DNA of 64,000 nucleotides from Streptomyces griseoloalbus (GTDB taxonomy: Bacteria > Actinomycetota > Actinomycetes > Streptomycetales > Streptomycetaceae). The translations under genes and the position numbers were made by a program. Shown one piece after another: positions 8,591 through 16,940 of the stretch. The first letter of the stretch is position 1. Each line of letters starts with the position of its first letter. The notes under the pieces are model-generated. The model searched no databases, was not told the origin of the DNA, and was given only the letters and a program-made list of their open reading frames with translations. The DNA lies in contig BMUD01000015.1 in the NCBI GenBank assembly GCA_014650015.1, positions 124,001 through 188,000 of the forward strand, given 5' to 3'.

Positions 8591-10513
8591 TCAGCCGAGC
8601 TTCTTGATCCGGGCGGGGGCGAGGGCCCGGTCGAAGATCCGTACGTCCCGGACGGCGCCGGGGAAGAAGTCGACGGCCCGGCCGCCGTACGACGCCCGGC
8701 CGATGATGAAGGGGCCGGTGCCGGACAGCGGGTTGGTGTCCTCGACGGCCACTTCGAGCTCGCCGTTGACGTACAGCCGCAGTCTGCGCGCCGGGCCGTC
8801 GCAGACGCCGGCCAGGTGGGTCCAGACGTTCACGGCGGGCTCGCTGCGGCCCGTGGCGCGCAGGCCGGGGCGGGAGAAGGCCCAGCGGTTCTCCGTGACG
8901 GCGTACTGGAGGTAGAAGCTGCTGGCGTCCCCGGCGTCCTGGCTGACGGCGGTGGCCCAGTTACCCGGTGCGGCGGAGAGCCGGACCCAGGCGGCGACCG
9001 TGAAGCTGCGGCCCTCCCCGGTCCGCAGCACCGGGCCCGCGGTCATGATCTGGCTGCTCCGCCCGTCGAAGACGGCGCCGCCTCCGCCGGGCAGCCAGGT
9101 CACGCCGGTCGCGGTGCCGTCGTGGCCGCCCGCCTGGTCCCGTGCCAGCGTGCCCGAGGTCTCGGCGAGGCGCCAGTGCCCGATGGGCGGGGCGGGCTGC
9201 GGGGCGGCGGAGGGCGTGGACGAGGGGCCGGCCGAGGAGGGCGGTGTGGCACGGTCCCGGTCCGCGGCGGACGACCGGTTGAGCCAGAACCCCGCGCCGA
9301 CGCCGGCCGCGGCGACCGCGCCCGCGCCGGCACCGAGGAGCAGGAACGCCCGTCGGCTGCCGCCCCGTTCGCGGGCCGCGTCCCGGGCCGCCCGGCGGCC
9401 ACCGGGTCCACCCGGGCCTGCGGGTCCGCCCGGTCCAGCGGGTCCGCCCGGTCCGGCGGGTTCCGTCGTGCCGGGGGTGGGCTCCAGGGCGGCGCCCACC
9501 CGGGTGGCCTGGTCGTGGAACCTGGGCGCCACCATGGTCGCCTGCTGGGGGAAGGCACCGGGCCCGCCGTCGCGCGGGAGGACGCTGGTGGCGGCCCCCA
9601 GGTCGGTGGGACGGCCGACCGGGAGGGGCGTCGCGGACGCGGCCGGGGACGCGGGGCCGTTGCCCGGCGGCCAGGGGCCGGGGTGCCGCAGGGCCATCGT
9701 CGACTCGTTGCCGAGTGCGCCGACCCGGGCGAGGATCTCGTGCGGAGTGGGACGGCCGGCCGGGTCCTTGGCGAGACAGTCGCCGATGAGGGCGCGCAGG
9801 GCCGGGTCGGTGACGGCCTGCACGTCCGGAGGGTTGTGCACGACGCGGTAGAGCAGTGCGGGGGTCGGTCCGCCGCCGAAGGGGTTGGCGCCGGTCGCCG
9901 CGAACGCGAGCACCGCGCCCAGGCAGAAGACGTCGCTCGCCGGGGTGACGTCTTCCCCGTTGACCTGCTCGGGGGACATGAACCCCGGGGAGCCCGCCAC
10001 CTGCCCCGTCCTGGTGACCGAGTCGGAGTCCACGCTGCGCACGATGCCGAAGTCGATGACCCGGGGCCCGTCTTCGGCGAGCAGCACGTTGGAGGGTTTG
10101 AGGTCGCGGTGGACGAGGTGCGCGGCGTGGATCGACACCAGTGCCTCGGCCAGCCCGGCCGCCAGCGCCAGCACCGCCCCCGCCTCGAACGGCCCCCGCT
10201 CGGCGACCGCCTGCTCCAGCGACGGCCCGGCGATGTAGCTGGTCACCAGCCAGGGCAGGGGCGCGTCCGGGTCCGCGTCGACGACCGGGGCGGTGAAGGC
10301 GCCGCTGACTTTGCGGGCCGCCTCGACCTCGCGGCGGAACCGGTCACGGAACTCGGGCCTGCGCACCAGCTCGGAGTGCACCACCTTGACCGCGACGAGC
10401 CGCCCGCCCGGGGAGCGGCCGAGGTAGACCCGGCCCATGCCGCCCGCGCCCAGCCGGCTCAGCAACCGGTACGTCCCTACGGAGTGCGGGTCGTCCGGCT
10501 CCAGCGCTGACAC
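8591..10513 (-). CDS. Ser/Thr protein kinase with extracellular LamG-like domain
   Basis: A 640-residue membrane kinase. It has the glycine loop LGAGGMGRVYLG, the catalytic Lys in LVAVKVV, HRDLKPSN, VIDFG and SPGFMSPEQ, so the kinase is probably active. A (Gly-Gly-Pro/Ala)-type triplet repeat stretch lies before the single membrane helix (FLLLGAGAGAVAAAGVGAG). Outside is a concanavalin/LamG-like fold (GHWRLAETSGTLARDQ to VRDVRIFDRAL) that probably binds glycans (inference). The GTG at 10513 is preferred because GGAGG lies 5 bases upstream, though the frame is open to 10636. It resembles the neighbouring kinase in its catalytic half but has an unrelated sensor half. Confidence 0.9.
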   Translation of the reverse strand: MSALEPDDPHSVGTYRLLSRLGAGGMGRVYLGRSPGGRLVAVKVVHSELVRRPEFRDRFRREVEAARKVSGAFTAPVVDADPDAPLPWLVTSYIAGPSLEQAVAERGPFEAGAVLALAAGLAEALVSIHAAHLVHRDLKPSNVLLAEDGPRVIDFGIVRSVDSDSVTRTGQVAGSPGFMSPEQVNGEDVTPASDVFCLGAVLAFAATGANPFGGGPTPALLYRVVHNPPDVQAVTDPALRALIGDCLAKDPAGRPTPHEILARVGALGNESTMALRHPGPWPPGNGPASPAASATPLPVGRPTDLGAATSVLPRDGGPGAFPQQATMVAPRFHDQATRVGAALEPTPGTTEPAGPGGPAGPGGPAGPGGPGGRRAARDAARERGGSRRAFLLLGAGAGAVAAAGVGAGFWLNRSSAADRDRATPPSSAGPSSTPSAAPQPAPPIGHWRLAETSGTLARDQAGGHDGTATGVTWLPGGGGAVFDGRSSQIMTAGPVLRTGEGRSFTVAAWVRLSAAPGNWATAVSQDAGDASSFYLQYAVTENRWAFSRPGLRATGRSEPAVNVWTHLAGVCDGPARRLRLYVNGELEVAVEDTNPLSGTGPFIIGRASYGGRAVDFFPGAVRDVRIFDRALAPARIKKLG

Positions 10514-10585
10514 AAATGCCTCCACGGCGTGCGATCTCGGCCCTTGGGGGCAGGCCAAGCATAAAGCCAATCGCACCCGTGTTCG

Positions 10586-10616
10586 CCGAAGTGCCGCACG
10601 CCGTACGGCACTTCGG
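10586..10616. terminator. Hairpin downstream of the decayed Rpn-like gene
   Basis: CCGAAGTGCCG and CGGCACTTCGG are perfect 11-bp arms around a 9-base loop. The hairpin lies 17 bp past the stop of the pseudogene on the minus strand and upstream of the LamG kinase, so it probably separates the two units. There is no U-tract, as is usual in Streptomyces. Confidence 0.6.
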
Positions 10617-10632
10617 TCGACGGCCCGCCCGG

Positions 10633-11244
10633 TCACTCGCCTTCGAAGATCTCCTCGGCCTTCGGGACGGTGACGGCGCGGGCGAGCCAGCAGCGAAGGA
10701 GGTCGGAGTCGATGCAGCCCGTGATACGGCTGCGGACGTCGTCCGAGACGTCGAGGCCACGCTGCTCCAGGACGAGCAGGATGTCCTCGACACGGCTCTC
10801 GGCGCGGGCTTCGGCGCGGGCTTCGGCGCGGGCTTCGTCCCGGATCTCTTCGACGAGGTAGGACTTGCAGAAGGAGAGGTCCACGGCCACCAGGTTCCCC
10901 CGGAGGTGCTTGGCCGGGTGCTCGCCCAGCCCTGTGCGGTGAATTCGGCGATGGGGTCCGCGATGTCAGGTAGCTGGTGCAGTACGCCCAGCTCGCCGGC
11001 TTGTCCGGGTCCTGTTTTCCTGGACCTCGACGGCGAGGAGGAAGTCGCCCTGTTCCGCGGCCTCGAACCTCAGGACCGTGTCGACCCGGCGTTCGACGGA
11101 GCTGGTCTCGGTGAGGTCGGTCGGCAACGGTGTGGCCCCGCCGGGCCTGGGGATGTCGACCCCGAGGAAGCGCGAGACGCGACTGAAGAGTCCGGGGTCG
11201 TGCCCGAAGATGCGGTGCATCGCCTCACGAGACGGCTTGACCAT
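10633..11244 (-). pseudogene. Decayed Rpn-like (putative nuclease/transposase-associated) gene
   Basis: Two reading-frame pieces of one protein type common in Streptomyces. The N-terminal piece (10966-11244, MVKPSREAMHRIFGHD..., then PTDLTETSSVERRVDTVLRF) is in one frame. The C-terminal piece (10633-10890, VDLSFCKSYLVEEIRDEARAEARAEAR) is in another. After LLAVEVQ the expected continuation KQDPDKPASWAY is readable only after a one-base shift, and a second shift is needed near 10910. Middle sequence of roughly 90 residues appears to be missing. Intact relatives are about 300 residues and resemble Rpn/PD-(D/E)XK proteins (from memory). Two frameshifts plus an internal deletion make it non-functional. 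Confidence 0.8.
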
Positions 11245-11600
11245 GGGTTTCCTTCATGCCGGCCCCGATGAGGGCTGACATATGTCGGTGGCATGTGCCT
11301 CCACGTAAGGGAATATGACACGTTAAAAGCAGGCAAACCGGTGATGCTCACCCAGGTGAGTGAACCGATGCCGCGCGAGGGTCAGCCGCGGATGCGGGTT
11401 CGCGGAGGGGTGCGGGGGCGACGGTCTGGGGAGGGGGAAGGCGGAATGTGCGTGAGCATGTGGGGCGGTCGTGTTGGAGGTGCGCTCAGATGTGAGGGGT
11501 GTGGACAAGGCCGCGGTTGGTGCTCACAGACTTCAGGCGGGGGTGGCTCTGTGGGCGGGGGGTCGGGGCAACCCTTCGCGGACGCGGCCCGGTCGGCGGG
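11245..11600. other. Intergenic stretch without a recognisable gene
   Basis: No reading frame here has codon bias or a recognisable motif. The part next to the decayed gene is AT-richer (around 11310-11340) and may be its old promoter. A short palindrome, CTCACCCAGGTGAG, lies at 11347-11360. The rest is G-rich low-complexity sequence. Confidence 0.5.
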
Positions 11601-12365
11601 TCAGCGCAGGCGGGACGAGGACAGGATCGACAGGAGGTGGGCGGGGACCATCACCCAGGTGATGGCGGCGAGCGCGCCCAGTGCCCAGCGGGTCGGTTCG
11701 ATGCCGCCGGTCACCTGGTCGGCGACCGCCGCGACGAGGAGGACGAGGGAGGCCTCGATGCCGTTGGTCACGCGGTGGATCCTGAAGGCGGCGGCGATGC
11801 GGCGGACCGTGGCGACGCCCTGAGAGCGGGGGCGGGTGGACTCGTCGTCGGCGACGGTCAATCCGCGGCGGGCGCGGGCGACGTCCACCAGGTCGGTGGA
11901 GGCCTTCAGGAGGACGACACCGAGGGCCGTCGCGATGCCGACCGACAGCCAGCCGCCGACGCCGGACTCGGCGGCCCGGTAGCCGGCGCCCGCCATCAGC
12001 GCCGCGTCCGCGAGGTACGCGCCGAGCCGGTCGACGTAGATGCCGGCCGCGCTGTTCTGTCCCTTCCAGCGGGCGACCTCGCCGTCCACGCAGTCGAAGA
12101 GCAGGAACAGCTGCATGAGGATCACGGCGAGGATCGCGCCGGTCAGCCCCGGGATCATCAGCGCGGCGCCGGCGGCGACTCCACAGACGACCATGGTCCA
12201 GGTCAGCTGGTCGGGGGTGACCGGGGTGCGCACGAGGTGGCGGGTGGTGCGCAGGGAGATCTTCCGCATGTAGAGCCGGCCGGCCCAGTGCTCGCCGTTG
12301 CGGCTCGCCAGCTTGGCCTGCGGCTGGCAGACCTCCCGCAGCTCCTCAAGTGCCGGAGCACCCAT
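11601..12365 (-). CDS. CDP-alcohol phosphatidyltransferase family protein
   Basis: A 254-residue membrane enzyme of the CDP-alcohol phosphotransferase family, which moves a phospho-alcohol from CDP onto an acceptor lipid or sugar. The motif reads Asp91-x2-Asp94-Gly95-x2-Ala98-Arg99-x8-Gly108-x3-Asp112-x3-Ala116. The last position is normally the catalytic Asp and is Ala here. About six hydrophobic segments follow the usual layout. GGGAGGAA precedes the ATG. The gene is divergent from the deaminase at 12473. The acceptor cannot be predicted, and the Asp-to-Ala change questions classical activity. Confidence 0.88.
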   Translation of the reverse strand: MGAPALEELREVCQPQAKLASRNGEHWAGRLYMRKISLRTTRHLVRTPVTPDQLTWTMVVCGVAAGAALMIPGLTGAILAVILMQLFLLFDCVDGEVARWKGQNSAAGIYVDRLGAYLADAALMAGAGYRAAESGVGGWLSVGIATALGVVLLKASTDLVDVARARRGLTVADDESTRPRSQGVATVRRIAAAFRIHRVTNGIEASLVLLVAAVADQVTGGIEPTRWALGALAAITWVMVPAHLLSILSSSRLR

Positions 12366-12472
12366 GACGTTCCTCCCAGCCCAACTGCCGCCCGTACGGC
12401 GATGATCGGGCCAGGCTACCGAGCCGGTGCGGCGTCCCTGACACGGGCCACCGGCAGGGGGAGACTGGCCGC

Positions 12473-12931
12473 ATGGAACCGATCGATCCGGTGACCGCCC
12501 GCGCCTGGCTCGCCACCGCCCTCGCGGAGGCCCGCACCGGGCTGGAGGAGGGCGGCGTCCCCATCGGTGCCGCGCTGTACGGCGCCGACGGCAACCTGCT
12601 CGGCCGCGGCCACAACCGCCGCGTCCAGGACGGCGATCCGTCGGCGCACGCGGAGACCGCCGCCTTCCGCGCGGCGGGACGCCAGCGGTCGTACCGCGGT
12701 ACGACGATGGTGACGACCCTGTCCCCGTGCTGGTACTGCTCGGGGCTGGTCCGGCAGTTCGGCATCTCCCGGGTGGTGATCGGCGAGGCGGCCACCTTCC
12801 GCGGCGGGCACGACTGGCTGGCCGACCACGGCGTGGAGATCGTGCTGCTGGACGATCCGGAGTGCGCCGCGACGATGCGGGAGTTCGTCGCCCGTCATCC
12901 ACGGCTGTGGAGCGAGGACATCGGAGACTGA
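12473..12931 (+). CDS. Cytosine deaminase of the yeast Fcy1 type
   Basis: A 152-residue zinc nucleobase deaminase. Zinc ligands and the proton shuttle are His59-Ala-Glu61 and Pro85-Cys86-x2-Cys89. Several features match yeast cytosine deaminase better than bacterial TadA or CodA: EEGGVPIGAALYGADG near the N-terminus, LGRGHNRRVQDG, and a C-terminus WSEDIGD like the yeast WFEDIGE. Deamination of cytosine to uracil in pyrimidine salvage is therefore the likely reaction; another small base substrate is possible. The ATG follows a short spacer after the divergent phosphatidyltransferase gene. Confidence 0.85.
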   Translation: MEPIDPVTARAWLATALAEARTGLEEGGVPIGAALYGADGNLLGRGHNRRVQDGDPSAHAETAAFRAAGRQRSYRGTTMVTTLSPCWYCSGLVRQFGISRVVIGEAATFRGGHDWLADHGVEIVLLDDPECAATMREFVARHPRLWSEDIGD

Positions 12932-13232
12932 AGAGCCCGGTCACGGCCGCTGCCCCCGCGGCGGCGTGCCGGCGGGCCGCGCGGCGGGTGTTGCGGACGA
13001 CGTTGGTGGTGATGCCCAGCAGCCAGGGGCGCACGGAACCGCCCTCCGCGTCGAGGCGGTCGCGCAGTCATCAGGCGTCCAGGAAGGTCAGGGAGACGGC
13101 CTCCTCGGCGGCCGTCCCGTCGCCGGTCAGCCGGAAGGCATGGTTGTGGACGGAGCGCGCGTACGCGTCGAAGAGGTCGCCGAAGGCGTCGTGGTCCCCC
13201 GCATGGATGCGTCTCCGCGGATTCGTGTCCAC
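12932..13232 (-). pseudogene. Truncated, frameshifted ECF RNA polymerase sigma factor
   Basis: Reading the minus strand from a GTG at 13232 gives HAGDHDAFGDLFDAYARSVH... then FRLTGDGTAAEEAVSLTFLDA, a typical sigma region 2, which ends at a TGA (13071-13073). The continuation LRDRLDAEGGSVRPWLLGITTN, followed by VVRNTRRAARRHA, is in a different frame. Region 4 is missing altogether, cut by the deaminase end. A frameshift plus loss of the DNA-binding C-terminal half means it is inactive. It marks a deletion or rearrangement scar between the deaminase and the ccs/res operon. Confidence 0.8.
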
Positions 13233-13257
13233 GCCCTCTTGCCTGTCCGGACGACGA

Positions 13258-13295
13258 AGGCCGGTTCCCGTGACTCAGGTCACGGGAACCGGCCT
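13258..13295. terminator. Strong hairpin ending the res/ccs operon
   Basis: Perfect 17-bp arms (13258-13274 and 13279-13295, beginning AGGCCGGTTCCCG) enclose a 4-base TCAG loop. It starts 14 bp past the ccsB stop on the minus strand and is the probable terminator of the whole cytochrome c maturation operon. Confidence 0.88.
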
Positions 13296-13309
13296 CGGCG
13301 GTACGCGGC

Positions 13310-14437
13310 TCAGAACCCCACGGACCGCAGCGCGCCCAGGCCGACGTCGGCGTACGAGTGCTTGCCGGAGACGAAGATGTTGACGCCGTAGTAGTTGAAC
13401 AGCCAGCAGCCGAAGGCGAGCAGGGCCAGGTAGGCGGCCTTGCGGCCCTTCCAGCCGGCGGTGGCGCGGGCGTGCAGGTAGCCGGCGTAGGCGACCCAGG
13501 TGATGAAGGACCAGACCTCCTTGGGGTCCCAGCCCCAGTAGCGGCCCCAGGCGTCGCCGGCCCAGATGGCGCCCGCGATGATCGTGAACGTCCACAGCGG
13601 GAACACGGCCGCGTTGACCCGGTAGGCGAACTTGTCCAGCGAGGCGGAGGCGGGCAGCCGCTCCAGGACGGAGGTGGCGAAGCTGCCGGGCTTGCCGCCG
13701 CTCGCGAGCTTGTTCTCGTACGCGTCCTTGAACAGGTAGAGGATCACGGCGACCGCGCCGACGTAGAAGACCGCGCCGCACAGGATCGCCGTGGAGACGT
13801 GGATGTACAGCCAGTACGAGTGGAGGGCGGGGACCAGCTGGTCGCTCTCGGTGTAGAGCCAGGTGACGGCCACACCGAGGTCGAGGAGGACGGTGGTGGT
13901 CAGGAACAGGCCGAGCCAGCGCACGTTCTTCTTCAGCGCCAGCAGCAGGAGGTACACGCCGACCGCGGTGGTGGAGAAGGTGATGTTGAACTCGTACATG
14001 TTGCCCCACGGCGCCCGTTCCACGGACAGCGCGCGGGTGAGCACGCCGCCGAAGGAGAGGCAGAACGCGAGCACGGTGAGGGAGATGGCGATGCGCCCGT
14101 AGAGGTCGCCCTTCTCGTCCCCGCCGTGCGCCCCGGGCCCGTCGGGCACGTCCCGCGATCCGGCCGCGGCGCGTACGACGACCTTCGGCCGCTCCAGTAC
14201 GGCGGTGCCGCCGGCCTGGTTGACGGTGACGGCCGGTGCCTTCTTCGCCTCCGCCTCCGGGGTGAGGGCGGCGGCGGTGCGGGCGACCTTGCTGCGGCTG
14301 CCGAAGGTCCACTCCGCGATGTACGCGAAGAAGGCAAGGGTGTAGACCGTCATCGCGGAGTAGATCAGCACGTTGCTGATCTCCGCGAGGTTCTCGTTGG
14401 CCGCGGCGGCCAGATCTGTTGCGGCGGCGAGAGTCAT
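13310..14437 (-). CDS. ccsB: Cytochrome c biogenesis protein CcsB (ResC)
   Basis: A 375-residue polytopic membrane protein of the system II heme delivery/ligation pathway, working with ResB outside the membrane to attach heme to apocytochromes c. The heme-handling motif WGRYWGWDPKEVWSFITW is present. Conserved histidines sit near HSYWLYIHV and in the terminal membrane segments. About eight membrane helices are visible, with a Streptomyces-type charged insert near residues 50-110. The ATG overlaps the resB stop as ATGA. Last gene of the resA-ccdA-resB-ccsB operon, followed by a strong hairpin. Confidence 0.95.
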   Translation of the reverse strand: MTLAAATDLAAAANENLAEISNVLIYSAMTVYTLAFFAYIAEWTFGSRSKVARTAAALTPEAEAKKAPAVTVNQAGGTAVLERPKVVVRAAAGSRDVPDGPGAHGGDEKGDLYGRIAISLTVLAFCLSFGGVLTRALSVERAPWGNMYEFNITFSTTAVGVYLLLLALKKNVRWLGLFLTTTVLLDLGVAVTWLYTESDQLVPALHSYWLYIHVSTAILCGAVFYVGAVAVILYLFKDAYENKLASGGKPGSFATSVLERLPASASLDKFAYRVNAAVFPLWTFTIIAGAIWAGDAWGRYWGWDPKEVWSFITWVAYAGYLHARATAGWKGRKAAYLALLAFGCWLFNYYGVNIFVSGKHSYADVGLGALRSVGF

Positions 14438-16161
14438 TTCTCAGCCCCTTCGGCAGGTACGGCTACAGGATCGGTGTCGGTGGGATCGGATGGGTCCGGG
14501 GAGGGATCGGGCGCGCCCGGTGCCCGGTCGTAGAGGATTCCGGCGAGGTCGCCGAGTTCCTCGGGCACCTTCGCGGACTCGCTGCGGCCGAGGCCGGCCA
14601 TCTCGACGACGGTGACGCCGTCGGGGCCCTCGACCGCGCGCACCCACACGCGGCGGCGTTGGATGAACAGGGAGGCGGCGAGACCGCCGATCGCGGCGAC
14701 GGCACCTCCGAGCGCCCAGCCGCCGCCCTGTTCCTGGACGACCTGGAAGCCGGCCCACTCCTTGACGTCCTTCTCGAAGGTGACCGAGCCGGCGCCGTTC
14801 GGGAGCCTCATGGTCTCGCCGGGCATGAGCAGCTTCTTGAACAGCTCGCCCTTGGCGTCCTTGAACTCCTTCATCTTGGTCTTGTCCATCTGGTACACGC
14901 TCTGCGGAATGCCGGAGTCGGCCTTCAGGTCGCCGTGGTAGGCGGACAGCGCGAGCACCGGATAGTCGAGCGCCGGGAACTGGGAGAGCATCGTGCCGCT
15001 CGCCGAGCCGCCGAAGGTGGGCACGAAGAAGGCGTTGAAGCCGAGCTGCTCCTTCTCGCCCTGGGGGTTGCGGTAGCCGTCGAGGACCTTGACCACGCCG
15101 GAGGAGGTGACGTTGGCGTCGAGCGGCAGCAGCGGCACGGCGTCCTGGAAGACGATCTTTCCCTTGCCGTCGCGGACGGTGACGACGGGTGCGTAGCCGT
15201 GGCTGACGAGGTAGACCTTGGCGTCGCCGATCTTCAGTGGCTTGTTCACCTTGACGAGGGCCGTCTTCTCCTCGCCGTCGGCGCCCTCGGTGTAGGTGAG
15301 CTCGGTCTCGTACGTGCGCGGGGTGCCCTTGTTGGGGCCGGTGCGCTCGTAGGTACCGGTGAACTCCTTCACGTGGAAGCTGAACGGCACCAGGTCGTCG
15401 TTGGTGAAGAGGCTGCCGGACTTGAAGTCGTCGTACTGGGTGAGCGTGTTGGAGAAGCCGTCGCCCTCGACGATCAGCTTGTTGCCCTCGGACTTGAACA
15501 GCTGGCCCCAGCCGAAGGCGATCAGCATCACGATCAGCGCGATGTGGAAGAGCAGGTTGCCGACCTCGCGCAGATAGCCCTTCTCGGCGGCGACGGCGTC
15601 ACCGGCGAGGTGGGCGCGGAAGCGGCGCCTCTTCAGCAGGGCGAGCGCGGCCTCGCGGACCTGATCGGGCTCGGCCCCGGTGCGCCAGGTGGTGTGGGCG
15701 GGCAGCCGGGTCAGCCGGCGGGGCGCGCCCGGCGGACGACCGCGCAGCTGGCCCACGAACTGCCAGGTGCGGGGCACGATGCAGCCGATGAGGGAGATGA
15801 ACAGCAGGATGTAGATCGCCGAGAACCACACCGAGCTGTAGACGTTGAAGAGCCCGAGCTTGTCGTAGACCGGCGCGAGGACGTCGTGGCGCTCGCGGAA
15901 GTCGGCGACCGCGGTCTCGTCGATGCCGGTCTGCGGGATGAGCGAGCCGGGGATGGCGCCCAGCGACAGCAGCAGGAGCAGCAGCAGCGCGACCCGCATG
16001 GAGGTGAGCTGCCGCCAGAACCAGCGGGCCCAGCCGATGACGCCCAGGGAGGGCAGGTTGGGCGGCTCCTCGGTGGGGGCGGTGGACAGCTGGGAGCCGG
16101 CGGCGCCGAGGTCCTGGTCGTCGGCGGCCTGGGGGGTGTCGTCGGTTGTCGTCTTGCTCAT
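14434..16161 (-). CDS. resB: Cytochrome c biogenesis protein ResB
   Basis: A 575-residue ResB-family protein, partner of CcsB in system II cytochrome c maturation. Three N-terminal membrane helices (from WFWRQLTSMRVALLLLLLLS) and one C-terminal helix flank a large extracytoplasmic domain (about residues 210-490). Length is normal for the family. Its stop overlaps the ccsB ATG, and its start is 4 bp after the ccdA stop, so it is co-translated in the operon. Confidence 0.95.
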   Translation of the reverse strand: MSKTTTDDTPQAADDQDLGAAGSQLSTAPTEEPPNLPSLGVIGWARWFWRQLTSMRVALLLLLLLSLGAIPGSLIPQTGIDETAVADFRERHDVLAPVYDKLGLFNVYSSVWFSAIYILLFISLIGCIVPRTWQFVGQLRGRPPGAPRRLTRLPAHTTWRTGAEPDQVREAALALLKRRRFRAHLAGDAVAAEKGYLREVGNLLFHIALIVMLIAFGWGQLFKSEGNKLIVEGDGFSNTLTQYDDFKSGSLFTNDDLVPFSFHVKEFTGTYERTGPNKGTPRTYETELTYTEGADGEEKTALVKVNKPLKIGDAKVYLVSHGYAPVVTVRDGKGKIVFQDAVPLLPLDANVTSSGVVKVLDGYRNPQGEKEQLGFNAFFVPTFGGSASGTMLSQFPALDYPVLALSAYHGDLKADSGIPQSVYQMDKTKMKEFKDAKGELFKKLLMPGETMRLPNGAGSVTFEKDVKEWAGFQVVQEQGGGWALGGAVAAIGGLAASLFIQRRRVWVRAVEGPDGVTVVEMAGLGRSESAKVPEELGDLAGILYDRAPGAPDPSPDPSDPTDTDPVAVPAEGAEK

Positions 16162-16165
16162 CGGG

Positions 16166-16939
16166 TCAGATCCCCACAGTGAAGCCGTTGGACCAGGTCT
16201 GCATCTCCGCCACGAGGCTGTCCCACGCGCCGGTCAGCAGCAGCACACCGGTCACGATCATCATCGTGCCGCCGATGCGCATGACCCAGACGTAGTGCCG
16301 CTTGACCCAGCCGAAGGCACCGAGCGCCTTGCGGAAGGCCACGGCGGCGAGCACGAAGGGCAGGCCCAGCCCCAGACAGTACGCGACGGTCAATATGGCG
16401 CCGCGTCCGGCGCTCTCCTGCTGCGCGGACAGGGTCAGTACGGAGGCGAGGGTGGGGCCGATGCAGGGGGTCCAGCCGATGCCGAACAGGGCGCCGAGGA
16501 CGGGGGCGCCGACCAGCCCGGTCGCCGGGCGCTTGTGGAAGCGGAACTCGCGCTGGGTGAGCCAGGGCATCAGGCCCATGAAGAACACACCCATGAGGAT
16601 CATCAGGACGCCGAGCACCTTGGACAGCACGCTCGACTGCTCCTGCAGCGTCTGCCCGAAGTAGCCGAAGAAGGCGCCGCCGGAGACGAACACGGCGGTG
16701 AAGCCGAGGACGAACAGGGAGGCGCCGGCGACCATCCGGCCGCGCCGGGCCTCGGCGAGGTCGGTGCCGGAGACGCCGGTGACGTAGGAGAGGTAGCCGG
16801 GGACCAGCGGCAGCACGCAGGGCGAGAAGAAGGAGACGAGCCCGCCCAGCAGGGCGATGGGCAGGGCGACGAGGAGGGCGCCGTTGAGCACCGTGCCGTT
16901 GTAGCCCGTCTCTGCGGCGAGCGTGTGCAGGGCGGTCAC
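16166..16939 (-). CDS. ccdA: Thiol-disulfide transporter CcdA
   Basis: A 257-residue membrane protein that carries reducing power across the membrane to the thioredoxin-like ResA, keeping apocytochrome CxxCH cysteines reduced. Six membrane helices are visible. The conserved redox cysteines lie in FFSPCVLPLVPGYLSY and GWTPCIGPTL. The start is a GTG one base after the resA stop, so translation is tightly linked. Second gene of the resA-ccdA-resB-ccsB operon. Confidence 0.95.
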   Translation of the reverse strand: MTALHTLAAETGYNGTVLNGALLVALPIALLGGLVSFFSPCVLPLVPGYLSYVTGVSGTDLAEARRGRMVAGASLFVLGFTAVFVSGGAFFGYFGQTLQEQSSVLSKVLGVLMILMGVFFMGLMPWLTQREFRFHKRPATGLVGAPVLGALFGIGWTPCIGPTLASVLTLSAQQESAGRGAILTVAYCLGLGLPFVLAAVAFRKALGAFGWVKRHYVWVMRIGGTMMIVTGVLLLTGAWDSLVAEMQTWSNGFTVGI

Positions 16940-16940
16940 G

